A DNA stretch of 64,000 bases from Cryptomeria japonica. Lineage: Eukaryota > Streptophyta > Pinopsida > Cupressales > Cupressaceae. Made by a program: the position numbers and the translations under genes. The stretch's first letter is position 1. Each line of letters opens with the position of its first letter. The notes under the pieces are model-generated. The model saw only the letters and a program-made list of their open reading frames with translations, made no database searches and had not been told where the DNA came from. Location: assembly GCF_030272615.1 (NCBI RefSeq), contig NC_081410.1:114796433-114860432 (forward strand). Reading direction: 5' to 3'. Of this stretch, positions 36,213-48,363 are shown piece after piece.

Positions 36213-37027
36213 TTGGTAAGAGGGTTAGAAAATGACCCTAAGACTTGCAAGCCCATTTTCCCCCCATTTTTGTGCTTCACACATTTTTTCACCATCCAAC
36301 ATGATTTCTCGACTTAGTCATCATCAAGTTTACAAATGATCAAGTGGGTCTCTCTAAAATTACCACCATAATCTAACACATCTTCTCAATTTTTTGACCA
36401 TATAATTTTTTTTATTTTTGGACAACATTAGCATAGTACACTTTAATTTTCTTTATCAGTGCCTTGACAATCCTCACAGACATATGTCTACCATTTTTTT
36501 AATATCTTTTGATATACTTGATGAAATTCAAAATAAACTACATATTATTGTTCTACACTAGATTCTATACACTTTTAAAAGAAAAAAATTGCATTTTTTA
36601 TTATTTTGATGCAATTTATGCCCAGCGCACGAACATGTACCAAATTTCCAAGATGTGGTTAGTTCAAAAAATCATAAAAAAAAATACTCAACGAAAAATT
36701 ACAAAAAAATACATAACTTCTAGATCTCACTCTTACCTATCATCCTGCCAAAGGGTTTTGTAAAATACTAAATCTAACTATATATTTTTTGTAGTGCACG
36801 AAACAACTATGTTATGTTTTTTCTGAAAAAAATCGGGAACAGTTTTTCATGCGTGAGAGGTTTGACCCTCTTAATCTTATCCAATTTTTTTAAAAAATAG
36901 TAGTTTAGAAACTAGATTCAGAGTACTACAATTCTTTTTATTTTCTCAACTCCTAGTTTTGAGTGCATGACCTTCAAATTTATCTCTTTGAAGTTTAGGT
37001 TTACCTATTTTCAGAAGAAGAAAAAAA
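36213..37027. other. Right arm of the DNA transposon, non-coding
   Basis: AT-rich DNA with no gene or repeat that I can identify. The palindromes lie over 800 bp from this end but under 100 bp from the other, so part of this arm may be a later insertion. Confidence 0.45.
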
Positions 37028-37076
37028 GTGGCCACTTATACCGCCCTTTTTGTTCACCATATTAGTGAACTTACCC
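37028..37076 (-). repeat. Right terminal inverted repeat of the DNA transposon
   Basis: Reverse-complemented it reads GGGTAAGTTCACTAATATGG and continues to AAGTGGCCAC, matching the left terminus. TGGT follows at 37077-37080. Confidence 0.78.
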
Positions 37077-37080
37077 TGGT

Positions 37081-39109
37081 GTTCTAGAACTATCACCACT
37101 AAGGCAATTGAAGAAATTAACAAGTTGACATTTCTAAGTCAAATTGAGAAGATTGTTTAATTAAGTTGGTACTAGTTGGTACAGTTTGTGATTGAAAAAA
37201 AATGGTAGTGTCCAAGGGTGAATATTACATTTTGGTTTGGAGTGTGGTATTCCTTCAAATTCCTTTATTGTTCTAGTACTTGTGTGATACAAAAATACAC
37301 TATCCTCGTTCTTATCATGTTGATTGATGGCTAGCAAACACAAATTGTGATGAGAGATCAATACCCCTTCTTAAGCCTTTGAACATTAACTTGAGATGAT
37401 CTTTTGTTGTCCAAATGGAATTCTTAACCTAGTCAAAAGCATTATTGATTTGACTGGACGGACGGAACCGTAATTGATTTATATTAAGGGATTTTTTATG
37501 GAGTACCTCCTTCAGTAATTGGAATTAACATTCTCTTATGCATGCATCTTGAACTGGGCCTAGAGGACTCAACAAGCTTTGCAAAGATCAAGCAAGAGTT
37601 AGTGAGGTTGGTGATTTGGTGATAGCCCTTCAAGGTGATTTGTTTGCTTAATAAAGAGATTTCGAATGTGCATTATAATGTCAAGAACCTCTATAAATAT
37701 TTTGTTTATCTCCATTTAGTGGTCAAACACCTTATGGTGGTCCATTCTAAAGGTGCATTAGATGTGACCAACTCTTAGAGTTTACCTCGCTTGATTGTCA
37801 TATGATGCTCCACTCAATGAAAATCAATGGGGCTTAATTCTTTTCTCTATCTAATTGTGTGAGTGATACCTTGGTAAACCTTAAGTCAATTGTGGTGGGA
37901 ACATAGGGATTGTAAAATGGTGCAATTGGGATATTAGTTGTGTGTGGCACAAGGTGGCACAAATTCTAGAGTTGGTAATTGGATGTGGCCCATAAAGTGT
38001 AATGTGTGATTTGTTTATGTTTTCTAAGTATGCTATGCATTTTTAGTTCTTCCTATTTAACTATCTTCACCTACATATGATAGGGGACTTCTCTTCTTTT
38101 GCTTACACTTCTATTATAATCTCTATTTTCTTGTATTATGAGTAAAGGCTCCTATAGAACCCCTAATATTTGATCAAATGTGTGTACATTAGATATGCCA
38201 AATGCTTATAACCCATAAAATATTTAGTTGTTTCCATTAAATTTATAATAATTTTAAAAACTATAAAATTTATATTTTAATTTTTTATCTTTTTTTGCTT
38301 TTCTACTTTTCTAGATTTTAATTTAGGTGTAAACACCTAAAATTGATCAAGCACTAATGACGTATACTTAACATCACCACTTTTGACACTACACCAAGCC
38401 CATCATAACAACATTCTCATCACATTAACACTATTAATTACATAAATTATATTTAAATAATTAACATGACTTAGCCTCCAACATTAGTTCCATCATCCAA
38501 TTAATTCAATAAATTATATTTATATAATTAATCATGACTTATCATCTAACATACTCTTAATCATCCAATTAATTCAATAAAACATATTTATTTAATTAAA
38601 TTAACATGCTACATCAATTTATCCTAATTGATTGAATAATCAAATTATTTGATTAATTATCCTAAACCTTAAAATCCTAGTGTAATAGGACAATCATGTC
38701 ACATCCATAATTTAAAATAAAAATAAATACAAGTCACCAATCCACACGAAGTCAACATTCAATACTAGCGAATTGTCTCCAACTACCTTCAATCCAAATT
38801 TGAACTAACTTTTAAATCTCACCATCTATAATCAAGTCAATCATAGTCCTCCATCCACCAAACACTTACGTTTAATTTTTTTTTTCCGCTTTTCCACAAT
38901 AAAATAATCTATCAAGCAAACCTATCCTTGCATTGTAAGCAATCTCAACAATTCATTTATCCTTATGAAATCTATAAATCAAACCATATATAAGCCATTT
39001 CAAAGTGATAATTGGAGCCAACGAAGTTATGTTTTGCAAATATTTTGTATCAACAAGTCATGCTACTTGCAAGATTTCATGTTGTTGACTTGGAGGCAGT
39101 GTCAAAATT
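37081..39109. other. Unassigned intergenic DNA
   Basis: No coding signal is visible. 38200-38960 is very AT-rich with repeated ATTAATT-type phrases. The pre-insertion site of the DNA transposon joins 27945 to 37081. Confidence 0.5.
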
Positions 39110-39625
39110 TTGGTTTTGGTTTTGGAGATAACACTTTGTCTCTTTCAAACCATGGGTTCCCTCTTTCAACCCATGGATTGAATACCTCAAGGTTGTGCTT
39201 GTTGGGGTAAGGTTGCCTTACCTCCCTTTCTAGTATTGAAAAGATTTTTGAAATGCTATTGGGAATTTGTTTAAGGTGGATGTTACCATGTCAAACATTA
39301 GCCACTCAACCTTTGCTTATATCATATAGTGGAGTTAGACATCTCCAAGCCTCTCAATTTGGTTTTGGTTTTGGAGATAACATTTTGTCTCTCTCAAACC
39401 ATGGGTTCCCTCTTTCAACCCATGGATTGAATACCTCAAGGTTGTGCTTGTTTGGGTAAGGTTGCCTTACCTCCCTTTCTAGTATTGGAAAGATTCTTGC
39501 TTTGAAGATATTAGAAATGTTGTTGGGAATTTGTTTAAGGTGGATGCTACCACGTCAAACATTAGCCACTCAACCCTTATATTTTGGTGGAGTCAGACAT
39601 CTCCAAGCCTCTCCATGGAAAGGTT
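39110..39625 (+). pseudogene. DUF4283-type ORF fragment, tandemly duplicated
   Basis: Two copies of a unit of about 249 bp lie head to tail (39110-39358 and 39359 to about 39625). In one frame each reads PWIEYLKVVLVWVRLPYLPF, a TAG, then YWKDSCFEDIRNVVGNLFKVDATTSNISHST. This matches the conserved core of the DUF4283 domain found in the first ORF of many plant LINEs and in related zinc-knuckle proteins. Both copies share the TAG, so the stop arose before the duplication, or the repeated segment spread already inactive. No start, zinc knuckle or reverse transcriptase is attached. Confidence 0.6.
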
Positions 39626-40516
39626 GTTTTAATGGTGGCTAACATGAGATGGTTTTAACCACTTGACTATGAGAAACTTCTTTTTTAATGTAGGCAGTGC
39701 TTTCTATTTGAAGACATTAGTGGGGAAGGATGATGTTCTCTCTCCTCATTTTATTCATTTGACGAAAAATGTTTATTAAAAGATCGTCCAAAAATAAAAG
39801 AAAACTTTTTAGACAATCATCCAAAGAAAGAAAAAAGATCTTCCTAAATCAGTTTCTAACTCCCATCCCAAGATTAAGGAGGTGTGGATTGTTGTAGTTA
39901 GGTCGTTAGCTGTTGGTTGGTCACATTAAATACAAAAATCAAGCAAAAGTATTTGTTTATGACAAAGACCACAAGAAATCAAGTTCGCGGCCAACTCGAT
40001 TCATTATGGGGCTACAGAGGTGCCTAAGGAAAGAAAAATCAATAAAGGAGTGTTGCTAAAAGCTGATAACCTGAACCGCCATCCCTATTGTGGATTGAAA
40101 GTGCATTCACTCTATAGGTGCAGATCTTAAATATAATTGATCCAAATTTTACTGTGTAATCTTCTTAAATCTCTAGTGTAATTATAGTTTTACATGTTGA
40201 GAAAAAAAAAGTTTTTGAGAGTTTGTGGCCTGCTTTTAAGAGGGAAAGGATTTAGTAGATCTTTATTCACAGAGATGACTTTTTTACAATCGATTGTAAT
40301 AAGCGGCAAGAAAAATAGAGACTTAATCTATGACATTTTTAATGGAAAACTAGAGAATGTGATGCTTTCCCAGCATGTGGGAAGTGCCCATACTTCATCT
40401 AGCTAATCGGTCGTCTAAAATTGAAGTCATATAATGTTGACCCGCCTATGCTTAGGTGGATTAAATTTAGGTACAGATATCAACTAGAGATTTCCAGATA
40501 TGGATTCTGCAACAAC
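39626..40516. other. Unassigned intergenic DNA
   Basis: The first 100 bp may be a further decayed part of the duplicated ORF fragment. Nothing else is recognised. Confidence 0.4.
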
Positions 40517-40887
40517 TGAGAGAAAACAAGTGCATAAAATTGTAAAGAAGATATATAATGCCTCACACATATATTTATGTGGAAAAATTTGGTAATAAAA
40601 ATTACAGGTAAATTATCTTTCGTATTGATTTTTAAGAATTACAAAAATCTTCTAAAATTGTACATCAAAATTTCAAGCAGCCTAAAACAACGGAGTTGCA
40701 GAGTCCTATTTGAAAAGACAACTTACTAAATATAGTAAATATGACTCGCACAACTACATGTAAAACACATGTCGAAATTAATATTTATAGTAAGTTTCCT
40801 AACAAAACTTTCTATTTATAGTATAGGAATCCAAAATGATGTGACCATTGCAAGATAGGAATCCAATTTGAACTTTACATTCCAACA
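40517..40887 (-). repeat. Solo LTR of the element C family
   Basis: About 370 bp align throughout with the LTRs of element C, including the TATA box (40782-40789) and the ATTCCAACA end. No internal region or second LTR accompanies it, so it is probably the product of recombination between two LTRs. The left border is ambiguous by a few bases, so a target duplication cannot be named. Confidence 0.85.
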
Positions 40888-41760
40888 ACTTTGGAATGCA
40901 TGAACAAATAATGAAGAAGCTTAATCAATGCACAATGATAAAAGTTCTCAAATGCAAAAGACTATGGCAAGATGTTTAGTCTACTATTGTCTTTGCTGGT
41001 TTAGTCTTTTTATGTACTGATGTAACCTATAGCCTCAGTTTTTTGATAAGATGTAATTGATTTTGCTTCTTAGTTTAGGTTACTACAGCTCTGCTACTTC
41101 CAGCTGTTTGATTATGATGTATTGAAATTCTAATTTGGATCTCTAATTCTTTCGATAGTCTTTTAGCTACCCTTTATTTTTATATTTTTTTTATTTTTTA
41201 ATACATTACTCAATTAAAAAAAGATTATTGACCTACAACCAATTTTACTTCACAGGAAAACATATACTAGCAAACTGTTTAAAAAAAATTAAAAGAAAAA
41301 ATCAAGGTTTTTATTCAACTTTCTAACAAATCATTATAAAGAGCATGCATGCAAGATTTCATTCTTCGTCTCTCTGATCTTCTCTTTTAAATTTTTTTAC
41401 TAGAGCTTAGGTAGATTTAGTAGAGCTCTCTGAGTATCATAATCTATTAAAAAAGTTTATACAGATAAGTAGGCGAGAGGCATTTAAAAAAAATCTGGAG
41501 CTCCAGACGGAGTGAAGCAGGCTATGAGGTCGATTTCCATTGCAGAAGACATTATTCGATAGGATATTAACAAATTTTTTTAAGTTTATGTTCTGAGCAA
41601 AATTTAGGAAAAACACCAGGAAGGGAAAAGGCAAGAAAAAAAAGCCAATATTATTTCCTAAACCAAAACTTAACCGATAACCTTTATAAGGTCATTTGTG
41701 TGCTACAAATATTATTTGCTCGACCAAAATTCCAAGAATGATGAAATTCATTGAAATAAA
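40888..41760. other. Unassigned AT-rich DNA
   Basis: No coding signal or repeat pair is visible. Confidence 0.45.
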
Positions 41761-42326
41761 GGAAGATAATTTAGATTGACAATTTAATCTGTAGGAAATC
41801 GAAAAGATTTTCAAAATTTCACAACATATTCTTCCAAAAGACAAAAGATCTTCAGTACTTCACAGAAATATTCTAAGAAAAAGAAAAGATTTTCAAAACT
41901 TTCACAGTAAAATTCTAGAAAAGGAAAATAATTTAGATTGACAATGTAATTTAGATGAAATCAAAAAGATTTTCAAAATTTCACAGAAATATTTTTTCGA
42001 GAAGGCAAAGATTTTTAGTACTTTACAGAAATATTTTTCGAGAAGGCAAAGATTTTGAGTACTTCACAGAAATATTCTAGGAAAACTAAAAGATTTTCAA
42101 AACTTTCCCAAAAAGATTCTAGAAAAGGAAAATAATTTAGATTGACAATATAATTTGTAGGAAATGAAAAAGATTTTCAAAATTTCACAGAAATATTCCT
42201 CGAAAAGGCAAAGATTTTGAGTACTTGACAGAAATATTCTTAAGAAAACGATAAGGTTTTCAAAACTTTCACAGCATAATTCTAGTAAAAGAAAACGATT
42301 TCCAAAACTTCACAGATATATTCATA
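41761..42326. repeat. Higher-order tandem repeat
   Basis: Units starting with GGAAAATAATTTAGATTGAC begin at 41761, 41923 and 42127 (spacing 162 and 204 bp). Each is built from subunits of about 40-45 bp of the form AAAGATTTTCAAAACTTTCACAGAAATATTC. The array ends just before the insertion site of element D. Confidence 0.85.
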
Positions 42327-42335
42327 CCGAACCGG

Positions 42336-43998
42336 TGTTGGAAGTGGAAACACTCTGAGAGGGGGGGGGGGTGAATCAGAGTGTTACAAATTTTAACAAG
42401 ATATACTTTTATGAACTTGGCAATTTTAACTCACAATATGCACAGACGACTGAGACTTAACACCTTGATGAAATACATTAATGAAGCATGGAATATACAA
42501 TAGAACCAACTGAAACACTTGATTCAGACTTTTCAAACATAAGAATGGTATTGAATCTTTTACACAAACATGAAACATCTAAATGAGTACATCAAATATT
42601 GCATTACATAAACTCAACAAATCAGAGAATGAACTAAAGATATGGCATATCAGAGCATGAACTAGTAAAACAAAATGAAACAAGACAATGCACATAACAC
42701 CATTGTTTTCATGAGTGGAAAACCCTCCTGGGGTAGAAAAACCACTCGGTAAGATCCCTTATATTAATTCAAAGAGCACCAACTCAGTTCACAAGTTTTA
42801 GAAACCACAAGGCCTCAAGGAGCACCAACCCCTCTTCTTATCCAATAGATATCTCAACTCGAGCTACAGCCACTGGTGATTTTATGCATGCAACTAAATC
42901 TTGCAGTCACAAAACCATCAGGGATTGGAGCGAGAATATTTTACCAGATTGTACAGATGATACTTTCTAAAAATTTGCAACAATATTCTTCAATGATGAA
43001 ATCAACACTATCAGAGAGAAAAAATTCAATCTCTGAACAAAATCGTTTCAAACAATAAAGCCTTATGTACTCTGCAACAAAAACAGAGTATTGATTCTCA
43101 AAACCCTCGACTGTCTCTGGTTAACTACAACACTTCTTTTCTTTTTAACAAATGCAGTGTCTTTCACTTTATTCACACTCCTTTCTCTGTTTTTCCTCGC
43201 ATCAACTGTTCTGAAAACAAACTATTTTATACCCAGACAAAACACCACATGTTCTTCCAGAATAACCCTCGTATAGGGTTACCAATAACTTACAGGATTT
43301 GCAAACTGAAAATCAAATAACTGTTTTTAACTGTGCAACGGAAAGGGAAGAAACTGAAGATGCTTGATTTCCCAGTCATGAAAAACAAAAATAAAGCATA
43401 AACATTTTCCTTATTTTCATTTTGCATAATTGAAAAAAAACTTGATTCGAAACAAAAAATCTGAATCTTTTTAATCATGTGATCAAGAAAAATACCTGTT
43501 AAACGCAAATTAACCAAACAAACTAACCAGCCGACCATTAAGCTCCTGGTTAAGACCATTTTTGCTTCACTCTTTTTAACTGAACAAACTGATTCGAGCT
43601 CTTTAGCTACAGCGGCGACTCTCAAGGCATTAGGGTTTGACGGACTCCAAACAAGTTCAAAAACCAAATGAAACACAAAACATCTTCCAAAAAACTTTTA
43701 ACTTGTCCGACACAAGGAGTATCCTGAGGAATATGCCCTTTAATCCGTAGACATATTAAATCAAAGATGTCATTAAATTAATGCAAAATCAGAGCTATTC
43801 ACTTATCCGTGTCACCAGCATGGCTCGAGAGTAAGATGCTTTAAGCATATAACACGTCAGCAAAAACAATGTGTCCGTGTCACTAGACTAGCCCATGAGA
43901 AAGACATTTTAAAATAAATAACCACATGCTTATTAAAAACACAGCTTCCCTTTTTTTTACTTTCTTGTCATCGAGGACAAAAGTACCAAAGAGCAACA
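42336..43998 (-). repeat. 3' LTR of element D
   Basis: Begins TGTTGGAAGTGG and ends AAGAGCAACA on the plus strand. A run of 12 G followed by TGAATCAG lies near the left end; the other LTR has 7 G. A hairpin-like GTGG...CCAC motif is at 42715-42745. Confidence 0.97.
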
Positions 43999-44010
43999 AA
44001 CTCCCCCTTT
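43999..44010 (-). other. Polypurine tract of element D
   Basis: AAAGGGGGAGTT on the minus strand abuts the 3' LTR. Confidence 0.85.
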
Positions 44011-44239
44011 GTCCTTGATGGCAAAAAAGAAAAAAAAACTTAAACCATTATTGCCATGAAATATGTCATCAACTGAAAGGACCAAACTCAATGTAAGGAA
44101 TTCCACTGTCAACAAATGCAATATATATAATCAACACTGAACCTTGTCATATGCAAACCTATAAAAAAAAGCAACATCCTCTGAACCTGTAATATGCAAG
44201 TCTGTAAAAAATAAATACTGTCAGAATAATGAACTCCCA

Positions 44240-44775
44240 ATCTGATCTGTATCAAACAAGAATACCAATACCCAAATAAAAATGCCTATGCCACTGTAAT
44301 GAAATACCAATGCCTGAAAAACCAATTGTCACTGTAATATCACTGTAATATCAAAAATGCCAATGTTAATGAAATGCCAATGCCAAGTCTGTAATGCCAA
44401 TGCCAATGCCAATGAAATGCCAAGTCTGTAAAGTCTGTAATGCCAATCAAAAATGAATACCAATATGTGAAATGCCAATATCCAATGTTGAATACCAATA
44501 TGAAACTGAATACCATACCAATATGAAACTGAATACCAATATGAAACTGAATACCAATGTTGCACTGAATACCAATACCATACCAATATGAAACTGAATA
44601 CCAATATGAAACTGAATACCAATGTTGCACTGAATACCAATATGAAACCAATGTCACTCACTGTTGCACTGAATACCACTGTTGCTATGAATACCAATGT
44701 CACTCATTGTTGCACTGAATACCACTGTTGCACTGAATACCACAATGTTGCACTGAACTGAATACCAATTTCTCC
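44240..44775. repeat. 18 bp minisatellite in the 3' untranslated part of element D
   Basis: Units such as TGAATACCAATATGAAAC and TGAATACCAATGTTGCAC recur, with a related AATGCCAATGCC subarray at 44340-44440. The repeat lies between pol and the 3' LTR. The Tyr/Trp-rich minus-strand open frames across it are by-products. Confidence 0.9.
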
Positions 44776-44858
44776 CCCTTTTTTTTTACTTTTTTAAAAC
44801 ACAAGGACAAAAGGAAAGAAAAAATCAACAGAGCAACACTCCCCCTCAAAGTATGCTT

Positions 44859-47800
44859 TAGGTGAAGACAAGAGCAGATTGAGAAAACACTCCCAATCTA
44901 TCCCTTAACCGTTTAAAGACTTCTTTAGACAAGGCTTTTGTAAAAATATCAGCAACTTGGGCTTGTGAAGGAACAAACACTAATTGAAACTCATTAGCCA
45001 ACACCTGATCTCATAGAAAATGGAGTTTAATGGCAACATGTTTAGTGCGAGAGTGCATAATAGGATTTTTTGAAAGATTAATTGCACTAGTATTGTCACA
45101 ATAGATTGAAATGGGCTTAATAGTAGAAATGCCCATATCAGTAATTTGATGAGACATCCATATCAGTTGTGTGCAACATGCAGTGGCTGCTATATATTCT
45201 GACTCTGCGGTGGACAGAGTGACACAATCTTGCTTTTTACTGTGCCAAGCAACAAGACAATCACCAAGAAAGAAGGCAGCTCCACTGGTGCTTTTACGAT
45301 CATCTAGACAACCGGCCCAATCAGAATCAGTGAAGCCAACAAGAGTGAAGTCATTATTACGGGGATACCAAAGACCATAATCTAGTGTGCCTTGAACATA
45401 TCTAAAGATTCGTTTACAACATTCAAATGAGATTGTTTAGGTGCAGATTGAAAGCGAGAGACTAGACATACTGCAAACATTAAATCTGGTCGAGATGCAG
45501 TTAAATATAATAGACTTCCTATCATTGACCTGTACTCAGATTGATTTACTGCAGGTGAGTCATCAAATTTGGTCAATTTACAACCTATTTCCATTGGAGT
45601 GCTGACTGGTTTACAATCTGCCATATTAAATTTTCTAATCATCTCGTTGGCATATTTGGTTTGTGACAAGAAGATACCTTGCTGAAGTTGTAACACTTGA
45701 AGACCAAGAAAGAAATTCAGTTCCCCAAACATAGACATTTCAAACTCAGATTCCATGATTTTAGAGAACTTTTTGGATAAAGAGTCATTATTACAGCCAA
45801 AAATGATATCATGTACATATATCACAACCACTAGGATATCATTACCTTCGATTTTAACATATAAGTTGCTATCTACAGCACCTCTAGTGAATCCATTTTC
45901 TCTAAGATGATTATCCAGTCTAGAGTACCAAGCTCTTGGAGCCTGTTTAAGGCCATAGAGTGCTTTCTTTAATCTGTATACACAATCAGATTTGCCTGCA
46001 ACTTCAAAACCTTCCGGCTGTTCCATATAAACTTCTTCATCAAGATAACCATTCAGAAAGGCAGTTTTGACATCCATCTGGTAAACTTTAAACTTTTTAT
46101 AGCAAGAGTATGCAAGAAAAATTCTGATTGATTCTAATCTAGCTACTGGTGCGAATGTTTCTCCAAAATCTATTCCTTCTTGCTGAGCATAACCTTTACA
46201 AACAAAACGAGATTTATTTCTAACAACCTTCCCAGATTCATCAAGTTTATTTCTAAAGATCCATTTGCCTCCTATCACATTCTTATCATCTGGCCTAGGT
46301 ACTAACTCCCAAGTTTGATTTTTCCCTATTTGACTAATTTCATCTTTCATTGCATTTAACCAACATTCATCAGATAAAGCATCAGAAACATTTTTGGGTT
46401 CGAAATCAGTTACCAAACAAAAATGTTCAGCCAGTTGAGCTTGTTCAGTTGTTTTTGCCCTTCTTCTAGTCAAAATACCTGCATCTATATTGCCAATAAC
46501 TTGACTTTGAGGATGTCTCTTTGTTATGATTTTTGAGGGTGTATAATGGAGAATACCTGTCTCTGCATTTGAATTCTCTGTATTTTCTTCATCAGAACTT
46601 GATGAACATATTTCATTTTTCTTTTCTGTTTCTGTAGGTTTAGGAACTTGATCAACCTTTGTTAAAGTAGTTTCCTCTTCCTCAATATCCTGTAAACCAT
46701 TACTTAACAAAAATTGTTCATCAAACCTTACATTTATTGTTTCAACAATTTTATTCAGTCTATTATTGAAACATCTATAGGCTTTGCTATGAGTAGAGTA
46801 TCCAAGAAAGATACCCTCATCAGTTTTAGCCTCAAAATTTCCTAGATTTTCTTCATCTCTTTTTAAATAACATTTGGCACCAAAAATTTTGAAATATTTG
46901 ATAGAAGCAGCTTTTCCATACCAAAGTTCATAAGGAGTAAAGGTAGATTTTACCCTGATTTGTACACAATTCAAAATGTAAACCGCTGTGTGTACAACTT
47001 CTTTCCAATACCTGTTTGGTAGATTTGCCTCATTAAGCATTGTGCGAGCCATTTCTTTGACTGTTCTATTTTTTCTCTCAACTACTCCATTTTGTTGAGG
47101 TGTACGTGTAGCAGCATATTGTCTCTTAATACCATGTCTTTCACAGTTGTCAATGAATTCTTGTGAAGTGAATTCACCACCCTTGTCTGATCTTAAGCAT
47201 TTCAATTTTAGATCAGATTCTCGTTCAACCATTTTTCTGAAAATCTTAAATCTATCAAATGCTTCAGATTTGTGTTTGAGGAAAGTGACCCATACCATTC
47301 TGGTATAGTCATCAACAAAAAGCATAAAATATTTTTCACCATTTATTGACTGTGTCCTTGTAGGACCACATAAGTCTGTGTGTACAAGCTGTAAAGGTCT
47401 AGTAGAAGAATGTTCTTTAGATTTGAAAGACACTTTTGTTTGCTTTCCTTTCAAACACTCTTTACAAACTGAATTGAATGGTTTACTCAAAATAGGCAAA
47501 CCTCTAACATTCTGATTTTTACTGATTCTAACCAGATTGTCAAAATTTATATGTCCTAGGCGTTTATGCCATAACCAATTTTCTTCTATTTGACCCATAA
47601 GACAAATGCCTTCATTATTCTCATAATCAATGGAATCAAGCAAACTGTAGACATTGCCAATTGTTCTCAAACCAGCAGCAACAGTTTTACCAGATTTATT
47701 TTTGATAGTACAATCTTGAGAGCTAAAAGATACACTGTAACCACTATCACAAATTTGACTGACACTCAATAAATTGTGCTTTAACCCTTCAACAAAGTAC

Positions 47801-48363
47801 ACATCATGAATAGGAGTATCATCATTTAGCAGTAATATACCTTTACCTCGTACATAAGCTCCTGAATTATCCCCAAAGCGTACAAAGCCACCATTAAAGT
47901 CTTCAAGATGCAAAAATTTATTTCTATCTCCTGTCATATGGTGTGAACAGCCACTGTCCAACACCCATAAAGATTTCTTATTTGAGAGAAGTGCAGTTTG
48001 CACTATCATTGATTGCTCAATACCAGATACAAACTTAGGTTTCCATATTTTATTAGGGCTTGCTTTTGTTTTGCACTGTATAGTAGTATGCCCAAAAGTG
48101 TTACACTTATTACACTTTACTGTGTTTGGAAAGTCATATCCTTGATTGTAACCAAACATAGGAGATCTTTGTTGCAGAAATCTGCAAGTATTAACCTTAT
48201 GACCAAACCTATTGCAATAGAAACAGTATCCATGAAAAAAACCAAATCTAAAAAGTTTTGTTCTGTTATAAGTCTGAAATGATTTTCTAGTTGCAGCCTT
48301 AGTGGTCTGTCTTGATGACTCAGCTTTATCAAAGCCTAAACCAGCCAAATCTTTATGCAACTT
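44859..48363 (-). pseudogene. Element D pol polyprotein (nearly intact, inactivated)
   Basis: From 48363 the frame is open for about 990 codons. Two CCHC knuckles ([28 protein letters not shown]) near residues 45-95 precede protease [14 protein letters not shown] near 130. Integrase follows at roughly 265-480 with [30 protein letters not shown] and [10 protein letters not shown], so HHCC and DDE residues are present. Reverse transcriptase occupies about 670-900 with [11 protein letters not shown], but the catalytic YVDD reads YVHD near residue 845. At about 45415 a one-base loss shifts the frame inside RNase H. The remaining part (FTDSDWAG, STAESEY, TKHV, VADIFTKAL) is readable in another frame to a stop at 44859, with one TGA on the way. 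Upstream, gag ends with a TAA in the same frame. It supplied the enzymes for reverse transcription and integration. Confidence 0.93.

Larger units (their letters stand above)
27946..37076. mobile_element. 9.1 kb DNA transposon with GGG...CCC termini, tentatively Sola-like
   Basis: Inverted termini start GGGTAAGT and end ACTTACCC; 26 bp align with four mismatches, then both arms share AAGTGGCCAC after a 10-13 bp length difference. TGGT flanks both ends (27942-27945 and 37077-37080), a likely 4 bp target duplication. Inside are clustered palindromes of the type ACCCGTACGGGT in both subterminal zones, and two convergent genes: an intron-rich plus-strand gene (28303-31138) and a minus-strand gene with DDE-like motifs (35040-31962). 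From memory, Sola transposons have 4 bp duplications and one subgroup has GRG termini, which fits, but I could not test this. Other superfamilies (CACTA-related, IS3EU or an unnamed one) remain possible. Both genes are inactivated. Confidence 0.75.

Noticed and set aside
44329-44703. Tyr/Trp/Val-rich open frames on the minus strand
   Set aside because: They come from the 18 bp minisatellite in element D; the repeat keeps the frame open by chance.
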